64,000 bases of DNA from Daejeonia sp002484105. GTDB taxonomy: Bacteria > Bacteroidota > Bacteroidia > Flavobacteriales > Weeksellaceae. Under the pieces are notes generated by a model. That model did no database searches, had not been told where the DNA came from, and saw nothing but the letters and a program-made list of their open reading frames with translations. Shown here piece after piece: positions 16,015 to 22,406 of this stretch; position 1 is the first letter of the stretch; each line of letters starts with the position of its first letter. The translations under genes were made by a program, and so were the position numbers. The stretch covers positions 1,550,001-1,614,000 of the forward strand of contig NZ_CP195105.1 of the NCBI RefSeq assembly GCF_051175565.1. Direction: 5' to 3'.

Positions 16015-16635
16015 ATGGAAAAACAATTGATTTTTAGGGATGCTCGAAAGATTGCGGACGAAACGCAAACGATAACTGCAATAGCTGAAAAACTACAGGA
16101 AAATTTAAACCCACTTTTTGAAATTGCGGAGACTGAAATAAATATTGCTGATCTGGATCAGCTTTTTAGCAATCCAAAAGCATTTTTTACAAATATTTTA
16201 GTTCCCGACAATCCCACAATTAACGGAATGGCAATCAGTAAAGCCAAAATGTTTGATTTATTGGAGATCCCGGAAAGCATAAAAGCGACTATTTTAAAAA
16301 CTGAAAATTTTGTAAAAGACTGGGAACATATCGGGAAATATTTGTGGTGTATTGAAGTCTCAAACAATGAAATAAAGATAAAACAAAGCATATTGCAGGA
16401 TATAGAAAACAGAAATACAGTTTATATAGAAACTGAAAAAGGCGAAACGGTTTATAATGCTGTTATTGCCATGAGTACAGCCATGCAGACCATCAAAAAC
16501 AGCATGGGATATTCACAGTTTAATATTGAATTGTTTAAGAAATTCTTTGCTGTTAATGATGATTTTGTAGGCAGTCCCAAAGGATATGGAAAAGATACTT
16601 TTGACATCAATTTTTCAATTTTTAAAGGCTTGTAA
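16015..16635 (+). CDS. Unknown 206-residue protein of the element
   Basis: Mixed helical/strand protein with no signal peptide or membrane helix. Distinct segments are NPLFEIAETEINIADLDQLF, LVPDNPTINGMAISKAKMFD, KYLWCIEVSNNEIKIKQ and a C-terminal NDDFVGSPKGYGKDTFDINF. I do not recognise a family. It is the largest product of the operon and lies 4 bp after one gene and 1 bp before the excisionase-like gene, so it may act with excision or replication. It resembles neither a capsid nor a packaging protein. Confidence 0.65.
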   Translation: MEKQLIFRDARKIADETQTITAIAEKLQENLNPLFEIAETEINIADLDQLFSNPKAFFTNILVPDNPTINGMAISKAKMFDLLEIPESIKATILKTENFVKDWEHIGKYLWCIEVSNNEIKIKQSILQDIENRNTVYIETEKGETVYNAVIAMSTAMQTIKNSMGYSQFNIELFKKFFAVNDDFVGSPKGYGKDTFDINFSIFKGL

Positions 16636-16636
16636 A

Positions 16637-16921
16637 ATGGACGGAAAAAATGTTGCAATTGTTCCAGTAACCACATTGGACGAAATAAAAAACGAACTGG
16701 GAAACCTTTCTTTATTGGTTCGTGAAATAGTGAACAAAGGGCGCAAAGAAAATTTGGTATTTAAAGAAGTTATGGAACTCCTTAAATGCTCCCGTAATAC
16801 TGTAAATTCTTATGTAGAAAAAGGATATTTTAAACAATATCAAACAGGCGGAAAATACTCAAAAATAATTTTCAAACGTGCCGAAATAGAGCATTTTATA
16901 AATTCAAGAAATGCAAGATAG
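16637..16921 (+). CDS. Excisionase-like HTH protein
   Basis: 94 residues from ATG 16637, 1 bp after the previous stop; a longer frame from 16586 overlaps the upstream gene by 50 bp and is rejected. Residues 45-94 (VFKEVMELLKCSRNTVNSYVEKGYFKQYQTGGKYSKIIFKRAEIEHFINSR) are a MerR/Xis-type winged helix (HTH_17) as found in excisionases of Bacteroidota elements. The N-terminal part may form a short coiled coil. Last gene of the operon, followed by a strong terminator. It is the likely partner of the integrase for excision. Confidence 0.75.
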   Translation: MDGKNVAIVPVTTLDEIKNELGNLSLLVREIVNKGRKENLVFKEVMELLKCSRNTVNSYVEKGYFKQYQTGGKYSKIIFKRAEIEHFINSRNAR

Positions 16922-16931
16922 ATCATAAAAA

Positions 16932-16968
16932 AAGCCCACGCAATCCATTAAAAAACGTGGGCTTATTT
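16932..16968 (+). terminator. Terminator of the 14958-16921 operon
   Basis: AAGCCCACG (16932-16940) pairs perfectly with CGTGGGCTT (16956-16964), followed by ATTT; 11 bp after the stop codon. Confidence 0.8.
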
Positions 16969-17053
16969 CGCTTAAATACTTACAATTACAAACCATTTAA
17001 CAGGAATAGGGGAAGAATACCCCTGCGTAATTGTTCCACAAATATAAAAATAT

Positions 17054-18013
17054 ATGTTGGACAAAATTCATATCATCAAAAAAAATCTTTCAAATGATGA
17101 AGTTTGCAAAATTTTGAATAAAACAAATTTACAGGAAAACCAAAGGAACGGAAAAAAATACTTTGATAATGCGTTAACAAAAGATTTTACAGGAGGGATT
17201 TATATAAAGATTGACCATGAAAATAATTTGAAAATTGTGGGATCGGTTCATAAATACAGTAATTTTTTACATACTGGCCTGCTGGACAATTATAATACTT
17301 TCAATATGCAGGAAGCCCGGGAAACGGTTTTAAAAATGTTGGGTAATTATGGGATTTCTTTACCGTCCTTACAAATGTATTCCTATGAATTAGGCGCAAA
17401 TATAAGGACAGAAATAACCCCGGCCGTCATATTGGAAAAACTGGCGGATATAAACGGAAAACGGTTTTATTACAATTCAATATACAAACATGAAAGCGTA
17501 AAAACTACCGATTTGCACCGGGATTTTAGGGTGGTGTATAAAGTGTATGACAAAAAAAGGGAAATGATTGATAAAAAAAGAAAACCTCCGGATATACTGG
17601 AGAATATTATAAGAATAGAAACCCAGTACAGGCGTATACAAATGGATTTAAACCGTTTTTTAAGTGTTGAAAACTTAACCAAAATACAGGATAAATTTTT
17701 CCGGGATTTTAATAATATTCATTTTTTGCCAAACATTCTTAACATGGAAAAAGCCCGGCAAAATCAAATAGAAATTGCCCGGAATATAATTATTTACGGT
17801 ATAGAAAAAACCGCTGAAATATACAGGGAAAGACACAACACAGGGGAAACATCATACAAACAATATAGACAGCAAAAACAATTTATAAAAAATTGGTTTG
17901 AAAAAGAATTGTTTAAAAAATTCAAGCCAACACCCCCGGAATTTTTTCCCATTTGGGCAAAATTATTAAACTCTGAATTTCAAATACTTAAAGAAAATTT
18001 TTTAACACAATGA
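17054..18013 (+). CDS. Gene II/RstA-like replication initiator
   Basis: 319 residues. The segment ENNLKIVGSVHKYSNFLHTG followed by FNMQEARETVLKMLGNYGISL and LQMYSYELGANI corresponds to the G-S-xHK-Y ... LEFGVNI signature of filamentous-phage and plasmid initiators of the gene II/RstA type. FRVVYKVYDKKREM and NIIRIETQYRRIQ match later conserved blocks (YDK..; R.E..Y...). Such proteins nick the double-strand origin and start rolling-circle replication. The catalytic tyrosine cannot be assigned by eye. It is preceded by a terminator and 130 bp of leader and followed by a tandem decamer at 18011-18030, so it is a separate transcription unit. Confidence 0.72.
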   Translation: MLDKIHIIKKNLSNDEVCKILNKTNLQENQRNGKKYFDNALTKDFTGGIYIKIDHENNLKIVGSVHKYSNFLHTGLLDNYNTFNMQEARETVLKMLGNYGISLPSLQMYSYELGANIRTEITPAVILEKLADINGKRFYYNSIYKHESVKTTDLHRDFRVVYKVYDKKREMIDKKRKPPDILENIIRIETQYRRIQMDLNRFLSVENLTKIQDKFFRDFNNIHFLPNILNMEKARQNQIEIARNIIIYGIEKTAEIYRERHNTGETSYKQYRQQKQFIKNWFEKELFKKFKPTPPEFFPIWAKLLNSEFQILKENFLTQ

Positions 18014-18030
18014 TAACTATTGATAACTAT
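18011..18030 (+). repeat. Tandem decamer after rep
   Basis: TGATAACTAT occurs twice head to tail, the first copy containing the rep stop codon. Two small hairpins follow (GACAC/GTGTC near 18045-18060 and TGGGCT/AGCCCA near 18096-18110). It is a possible iteron or nick region; unproven. Confidence 0.4.
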
Positions 18031-18178
18031 AAATTAAGAAATGACACCTTTAAAGTGTCCGGGACTTCAATATTTTTTTTGACTACTTGCTTTATGTGGG
18101 CTTTAGCCCATGAGTATAAATATTAAATACCAGTAAATCAATCACTTAAATAAAGACCAAAAAAGACAATAAATAGTA

Positions 18179-18430
18179 ATGAAAAATAGTATTATTAGTA
18201 AAGTCCCGGAGATTCTTAAAGATGCCCCTTTTATAGCGGTACAGTATAAAAGTGATAACAATGTTTATCAGGATATTATACATTATTCAGAAATAGAAAT
18301 CCCGGAAAATTTACAAATAGAGGTATTGCAGTTGTATTTCATGGATGCGGACAGAAATATATTAGGATCAATAAAACAGACATCGGCACTGACAGTATTA
18401 AAACAGATTAAAAAAATGGCCAAAATTTAA
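18179..18430 (+). CDS. Small unknown protein of the element
   Basis: 83 residues, acidic to neutral, with a strand-rich middle (FIAVQYKSDNNVYQDIIHYSEIEI) and a helical C-terminus (ALTVLKQIKKMAKI). No family recognised. Composition matches the AT-rich element. It follows rep by 165 bp and precedes a 300-bp non-coding stretch and the tandem array. It is accepted because the frame is complete and the A-rich leader (AATAGTA before ATG) is typical here. Confidence 0.5.
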   Translation: MKNSIISKVPEILKDAPFIAVQYKSDNNVYQDIIHYSEIEIPENLQIEVLQLYFMDADRNILGSIKQTSALTVLKQIKKMAKI

Positions 18431-18733
18431 TATACTCAATCGCCAAAATTTCCCGGCCGTTTTTTGTACATACCCCATGCTATAAACTAAGGCAATCAAA
18501 TTTTTATCCTAATTACCTATAAACAGGGCTTTTTTGCTCTGTTTTCTTTCTTTTATGGAGCAAAAAATAAATACTTTTTATTACGGATTAATTACCATTT
18601 AACCATGAAAATAAACCGAAAAAAGCCGTTTTTGTTACCCGTTTGTTACCCAAAAAATGGAGTTAAATATAATTAACTATAAATCTGAATGTTAAAACAG
18701 CTGTTTCAATTCCTTAATGGACTTAATTAATAT
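18431..18733. other. Non-coding stretch before the tandem array
   Basis: No gene is visible. It contains an inverted repeat (TTTTTTGCTC at 18530-18539 with GAGCAAAAAA at 18558-18567) and the internal inverted arm-type pair at 18629-18651. Confidence 0.6.
18629..18651 (-). repeat. Arm-type site, internal and inverted
   Basis: On the minus strand: GGGTAACAAAC then GGGTAACAAAAA, the same tandem pair as at the two element ends but in opposite orientation, 82 bp before the tandem array. Confidence 0.6.
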
Positions 18734-19172
18734 ATCCGCGTGTACTGGTGTGTTGATCTCAAGGGATCCAGTATGTGGCCAGTGTGGCCGTTACTGATCC
18801 GCGTGTACTGGTGTGCTGATCTGCAGGGATCCGGTATGTGGCCAGTGTGGCCGTTATTGATGCTGGTGTACTGGTAGGATCTGCAGGGATCCGATATGTT
18901 CCCAGTGTGGCCGTTATTTATCCGCGTGTACTGGTGTGCTGATCTCAAGGGGTCCAGTATGTGGCCAGTGTGGCCGTTACTGATCCGCGTGTACTGGTGT
19001 GCTGATCTGCAGGGATCCGGTATGTGGCCAGTGTGGCCGTTATTGATGCTGGTATTAGGATCTGCAGGGATCCGATATGTTCCCAGTGTGGCCGTTACTG
19101 ATCCGCGTGTACTGGTGTGCTGATCTGCAGGGATCCGGTATGTGGCCAGTGTTGCCGTTACTGATGCTGGTT
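18734..19172. repeat. GC-rich tandem array, seven 55-63-bp units
   Basis: Units at 18734-18796, 18797-18859, 18860-18919, 18920-18982, 18983-19045, 19046-19100 and 19101-19163 (63, 63, 60, 63, 63, 55, 63 bp), then a partial unit. They form a higher-order order A-B-C-A-B-C-B: units 2 and 5 are identical, units 1 and 4 differ at two positions, and C-type units begin ATGCTGG instead of ATCCGCG. Each full unit holds several short palindromes (GTAC, CTGCAG, GGATCC and the dyad GGCCA-GTG-TGGCC). The array is GC-rich inside an AT-rich element, with no spacers between units. Function unknown. Confidence 0.95.
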
Positions 19173-19188
19173 AGACACTGAAACAAAA

Positions 19189-19213
19189 AAGTTCAACTTT
19201 TAAGGCTGAACTT
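19189..19213 (-). terminator. Hairpin after the array
   Basis: AAGTTCA (19189-19195) pairs with TGAACTT (19207-19213). Read on the minus strand it is followed by a T run, so it could stop leftward transcription. Confidence 0.4.
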
Positions 19214-19326
19214 TGGGGAATATGGCGGCTTGCACCTAACCTTATTCCATTGCAAATATACAAACAATTTTAATATCGTTTAAATCCCGGCTTTTTTAAA
19301 TGGCATCCGGTTATTAAATTTGTAAA

Positions 19327-19605
19327 ATGGATCAAAAAACAAAAGGCCGGAACAGTGAATTAATCAGAAAACGGAATTATAAATTAATTGCCCGGTTTTA
19401 TTGGTATAATTCGATAGTTGGGTTAAAGTTTGAAAAATGTATTGAAGAATTAGAAAAAGAGTTTTATTTATCAAATTCCCGGATTACTGATTTAATAACA
19501 GAAAACGCTCAAAGTTTGTCAGAATTTGAGACAAAAAAACCAAATGAAAAAGAGCTAAAAAAGGAAATACCTTTTTTTAACTGGATTTATAAACCACAAA
19601 ACTAA
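19327..19605 (+). CDS. Small DNA-binding-like protein
   Basis: 92 residues. The core RNYKLIARFYWYNSIVGLKFEKCIEELEKEFYLSNSRITDLI resembles a recurring small protein of Bacteroidota mobile elements whose EFxLSxxTIxxxI segment looks like a helix-turn-helix. It is sometimes labelled a transposase, without catalytic residues to support that. The C-terminal segment is basic and acidic with a WIYKPQN end. It lies between the tandem array and the integrase, convergent with the latter, so it may bind element DNA; target unknown. Confidence 0.6.
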   Translation: MDQKTKGRNSELIRKRNYKLIARFYWYNSIVGLKFEKCIEELEKEFYLSNSRITDLITENAQSLSEFETKKPNEKELKKEIPFFNWIYKPQN

Positions 19606-19617
19606 TAACCAAAATTT

Positions 19618-19694
19618 TATATATTTGCATTACTGACGCGGAGTAATCCAAGTCGCACCGTCGAAAGGGAATAACAAAATGTTATTCCCTTTCG
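19618..19694 (+). ncRNA. Candidate small RNA ending in a 15-bp hairpin
   Basis: A -7-like TATATTTG lies at 19620-19627 and would start a transcript of about 60 nt near 19633. The transcript ends in a perfect 15-bp stem (CGAAAGGGAATAACA at 19662-19676 with TGTTATTCCCTTTCG at 19680-19694, loop AAA). The hairpin could equally be a bidirectional terminator between the small DNA-binding gene and the convergent integrase gene; it lacks a long T run on either side. Confidence 0.35.
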
Positions 19695-19705
19695 GATTTA
19701 ATGCC

Positions 19706-20890
19706 CTAAAAATTAATTGCTTTCAAGTCGTTTTCTATTGTCATATCCATTATATGGCCATAGATTTGAGTAGTTGTAATTTTACGGTGTCCTAAAACTT
19801 TTTGTACAGTGGTCATATTTGCGCCCTTGTATAGTAAGTATGTGGCCGTTGTATGCCTTGCAGAATGAAAGGTAAGAGGTTTTAAAATTCCGGCTTTTTG
19901 GAATACCTTTTTTAATTCCCTGTTTAAATATTGGTTTGTAAGATATTCAAAACATTCATTTCTTTTAAAAGACCAATATTTTTTTATAATTTCAATAGGC
20001 TTTCCATTGAATAAAGCAAATAGGGGGATTCTTATTTTTTCCTCTGTTTTCTCCATTTCTTTAATCATCCATTCATTACCGTTTATATTTACAATATCTT
20101 TTTTTTGTAAACTCATTACATCAGAATACCGCAAACCGGTATATATAGAAAATAAAAACAAATCCTGTATATATTCTAAATGACCGGTTAATTTTAAGTT
20201 TTCAATACTTTCTATTTCCGCAGGGAAAAGAAAATTTTTATTTGTTTCTTTCTGAACAAAACGAAATTTCCGGAATGGGTACTGATCCACGGATATAAAC
20301 TCCTTATTGATCGCTAAATTAACGTAGGTTTTTAGATTTTTAAAATACTTCCAGATAGTATTATGCGCCAATTTTCGGGCTGGTTTGTTTTTTTGCTTTA
20401 TTGTAATTTTCCGGCAATAGTTTTCAAAGTCATGTAAAAATTCAAAATTTATATCAGAAAAATATATGTTTTTTCTAAAGTCATTAAGCCGTGAAAGTGT
20501 TGTTTTGTGGGCTAATTTGGTTCTATTTGTTAGGTTCGATTTTTCTATTTCGATCCGCATAAATTCATTAAAAGAGCCAACAGATTCATTTTTAAAAACA
20601 TTTTCAAGCATTCCCAAATTAAAAGGCTTTCCGCTGTTTAACCTGTCAAGTTCGTAGTTTTCCAAATCCCGTATGATTTCAGAAATACGTTTGTTTAATT
20701 TAGTTGCGTTTGGATGATATTGATTTAATTGCTTATGCTTTTCATTCCATTGTTCCGGTGTAGCCCTTATTTTGGTATCAAAAAACTTTCTTTTACCGTT
20801 CAAATAACATTCAATTTGCACAGCTCCAAAGCCGTTTTTATCTAACTTATTTTTACGGTTAAATCTAATGATAAAGCGTGTTTTGTCCAT
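19706..20890 (-). CDS. int: Tyrosine recombinase (integrase)
   Basis: 394 residues. An N-terminal arm-binding domain (about 1-85; RFIIRFNRKNKLDKNGFGAVQIE, KFFDTKIRATPEQWNEK), a SAM-like core-binding domain (about 105-205) and a catalytic domain. Catalytic residues: Arg254 (TGLRYSD), His342 and Arg345 (FHSARHTTAT), His368 (VLGHRK) and Tyr377 (TTQIYGHI). It integrates and excises the element at the tRNA-Arg att sites. It lies next to the right att site and reads inward. Its ATG is directly preceded by the leader motif GCTTAAATACTTACAAAA. The family and site choice are typical of Bacteroidota tRNA-targeting elements. Confidence 0.95.
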   Translation of the reverse strand: MDKTRFIIRFNRKNKLDKNGFGAVQIECYLNGKRKFFDTKIRATPEQWNEKHKQLNQYHPNATKLNKRISEIIRDLENYELDRLNSGKPFNLGMLENVFKNESVGSFNEFMRIEIEKSNLTNRTKLAHKTTLSRLNDFRKNIYFSDINFEFLHDFENYCRKITIKQKNKPARKLAHNTIWKYFKNLKTYVNLAINKEFISVDQYPFRKFRFVQKETNKNFLFPAEIESIENLKLTGHLEYIQDLFLFSIYTGLRYSDVMSLQKKDIVNINGNEWMIKEMEKTEEKIRIPLFALFNGKPIEIIKKYWSFKRNECFEYLTNQYLNRELKKVFQKAGILKPLTFHSARHTTATYLLYKGANMTTVQKVLGHRKITTTQIYGHIMDMTIENDLKAINF

Positions 20891-20942
20891 TTTTGTAAGT
20901 ATTTAAGCATTACAAAAGTAAAATAAAAAACACTGAAAAAAT

Positions 20943-20966
20943 GGGTAACAAATGGGTAACAAAAAG
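20943..20966 (+). repeat. Arm-type site, right
   Basis: GGGTAACAAAT followed by GGGTAACAAAAAG, 97 bp inside the right att core and 52 bp upstream of the integrase start. Same strand orientation as the left pair at 13821-13844. Confidence 0.65.
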
Positions 20967-21063
20967 ATTGGAAAAGATTGATATTTATAAATGTCAAAAA
21001 AAATGCAAACAATTGAAAAACAAACAATTTGACAAATATTGACGTATTAAAATATCAAAAAAA

Positions 21064-21079
21064 TAGCCCCGAGCAGAAT
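21064..21079. repeat. Right attachment repeat (attR core)
   Basis: TAGCCCCGAGCAGAAT, the 3'-terminal 16 nt of tRNA-Arg (reverse complement), identical to 13747-13762. Confidence 0.88.
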
Positions 21080-21135
21080 CGAACTGCTATCTAAAGTTTA
21101 GGAAACTTCTATTCTATCCGTTGAACTACGGGGCC
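21064..21135 (-). tRNA. tRNA-Arg (anticodon CCT)
   Basis: The minus strand folds as a cloverleaf. The acceptor stem is GGCCCCG with CGGGGCT (one G-U pair) and discriminator A; the D-arm region is GTTCAACGGATAGAAT. The anticodon loop TTCCTAA gives anticodon CCT, and the T-arm is AGCAG-TTCGATT-CTGCT. 72 nt with no encoded CCA. Insertion of the element preserved the whole gene because the att core equals its 3' end. It has its own perfect promoter just upstream. Confidence 0.95.
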
Positions 21136-21146
21136 GGAATGTGCTG

Positions 21147-21177
21147 CAAATTTACGCAAAATCTCTTCGCGAGCAAA
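21147..21177 (-). promoter_or_regulatory. tRNA-Arg promoter
   Basis: On the minus strand TTTG (21177-21174), 19 bp, TAAATTTG (21154-21147): exact Bacteroidota consensus. The tRNA 5' end is 11 bp downstream. Confidence 0.8.
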
Positions 21178-21192
21178 GTTTATGGAGCAAAA

Positions 21193-21217
21193 GAATCCGC
21201 CTGCAACAGACGGATTC
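21193..21217 (-). terminator. Terminator upstream of tRNA-Arg
   Basis: On the minus strand an 11-bp stem (GAATCCGTCTG/CAGGCGGATTC, one T-G pair) with a TTG loop, followed by TTTTG. It insulates the tRNA from leftward transcription. Confidence 0.7.
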
Positions 21218-21259
21218 AGCAGATAAGAACATCTCATTTTTTTGGTTATACAACAAAAA

Positions 21260-21282
21260 AGCACAGCCGACGTTGCTGTGCT
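21260..21282 (-). terminator. Terminator downstream of the hydrolase gene
   Basis: AGCACAGC pairs with GCTGTGCT (8 bp), with a T run on the minus strand. It ends the uvrA-hydrolase transcript about 140 bp after the stop codon at 21425. Confidence 0.75.
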
Positions 21283-21424
21283 CAAATTTTATTTAAGGTT
21301 AATATGGATGCTGCTCCAGCGGAATATAAAATGTTTCGCATTTCTTATCCTTTTACGAAGTAAATATAGAAATTATTTTAATCCCTAATATGAACAGAAT
21401 GTTAAAATTAGTGCATTATCCACA

Positions 21425-22405
21425 TTATTTTGTGGATAACAGTATACCTTTTTCCCTGAGAAATCCTACCGACCGCTTTTCGTTATAGTACACATTGTTA
21501 CGGTCGATAAACCCAACATGGCCACCATACCGGGGAATTTCGAGGAATAGGTTTTCCGTTTTTCCTGCCTCTTCTCTGGGATAGCAGCTTTCGGAAAGAA
21601 AAGGGTCATTGGCCGAATTGATTAAGAGCACCGGAATCCTGATCTCCTGAAGCAGCCTGCGTGAGCTGCTTTTCTGATAGTAGTCCAATGCGCTGGCAAA
21701 ACCATTGGCTCGTGCAGTATAATAATCATCATAAGCTTTCAGCGTTTTTATTTTTCTTATCTCGTTTTCTGAAATTCTGTCAGGATAATCCGGCTGTTTG
21801 TTGCGTAATTTCTGCTTTAATGTAAGCAGGAAATCTGTAGAATACACGAAATTTCTGGGTTTGTGCAGCTGATACATGCATCCTTCCAGATCTACAGGTG
21901 CGGAAATGGCAATTGTTGCTTTCAGTTCATGGGGAAATTGGTTTTCTCCCGTATATTTCAGTACAAGGTTTCCGCCAAGGCTGAAGCCTTTCAGGATAAT
22001 GTTCTGGTATTGGCCTTTGCTCAGGACGTGTTCTATAACTGCCTGTACATCTTCTGTACGGCCGGAATGGTAGGATGAGAACAACCGGTTGGCTTCGCCC
22101 GAACAGCTTCTGTAATTGGGTGCGCAGCAATCGCATCCGCTTTCGGAGAAGATTTTTGCCGTACCAAGAATGTAAGGACGGCCGGCATGCCCTTCGAGTC
22201 CATGGAAAACAATGATGCATGTTTGGGTCTGTTTTCCGCAGTATGTCCAGTCCAGATCCATAAAATCGCCATCAGAGAGTTCAAGGCGTTCTCTTTGCTG
22301 CCGGACATTTTTAATTTTGCGCAGCAATGCGGCATATAAAGTAGAGGCATCTCCGTTTCTGAAAATCCGGTACGGAGGTTCGTATGCAGAGGAAATCAGG
22401 GGCAT
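21425..22405 (-). CDS. YheT-like alpha/beta hydrolase
   Basis: A 326-residue alpha/beta hydrolase of the YheT/ABHD1-3 type. Visible blocks: IIVFHGLEGHAGRPY (oxyanion strand and loop), NYRSCSGEANR, the nucleophile elbow LKGFSLGGNLVLKY (Ser), the acid region LLINSANDPFL (Asp) and the catalytic His in PRYGGHVGFIDR. Members are esterases or lipases of uncertain physiological substrate. It starts 1 bp after the uvrA stop codon and must share its transcript. No signal peptide, so cytosolic. Confidence 0.9.
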   Translation of the reverse strand: MPLISSAYEPPYRIFRNGDASTLYAALLRKIKNVRQQRERLELSDGDFMDLDWTYCGKQTQTCIIVFHGLEGHAGRPYILGTAKIFSESGCDCCAPNYRSCSGEANRLFSSYHSGRTEDVQAVIEHVLSKGQYQNIILKGFSLGGNLVLKYTGENQFPHELKATIAISAPVDLEGCMYQLHKPRNFVYSTDFLLTLKQKLRNKQPDYPDRISENEIRKIKTLKAYDDYYTARANGFASALDYYQKSSSRRLLQEIRIPVLLINSANDPFLSESCYPREEAGKTENLFLEIPRYGGHVGFIDRNNVYYNEKRSVGFLREKGILLSTK

Positions 22406-22406
22406 G

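Larger units (their letters stand above)
13747..21079. mobile_element. 7.3-kb integrated element in tRNA-Arg
   Basis: A 16-bp direct repeat, TAGCCCCGAGCAGAAT, occurs at 13747-13762 and at 21064-21079, the second copy being the 3' end of an intact tRNA-Arg gene. Between them are a tyrosine recombinase next to the tRNA, a gene II-like replication initiator, an excisionase-like HTH, a Cro-like regulator, about six unknown small proteins and a GC-rich tandem array. The interior is much more AT-rich than both flanks. No capsid, Zot ATPase, relaxase or toxin gene was recognised, so it is best described as an integrative plasmid-like or phage-satellite element. Confidence 0.88.

Noticed and set aside
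18727..19123. Open frames on both strands through the tandem array, giving repetitive peptides
   Set aside because: The unit is 63 bp (21 codons), so any frame lacking a stop in one unit stays open. There is no promoter or leader, and the 55- and 60-bp units break or alter the pattern.
18734..19172. CRISPR array
   Set aside because: Units are contiguous and 55-63 bp long with no variable spacers, and no cas genes occur in the window.
18734..19172. Diversity-generating retroelement or retron template
   Set aside because: No reverse transcriptase gene is present anywhere in the element.
19662..19694. Part of a longer tRNA-like or riboswitch structure
   Set aside because: Only a single stem is visible; no cloverleaf or known riboswitch core.
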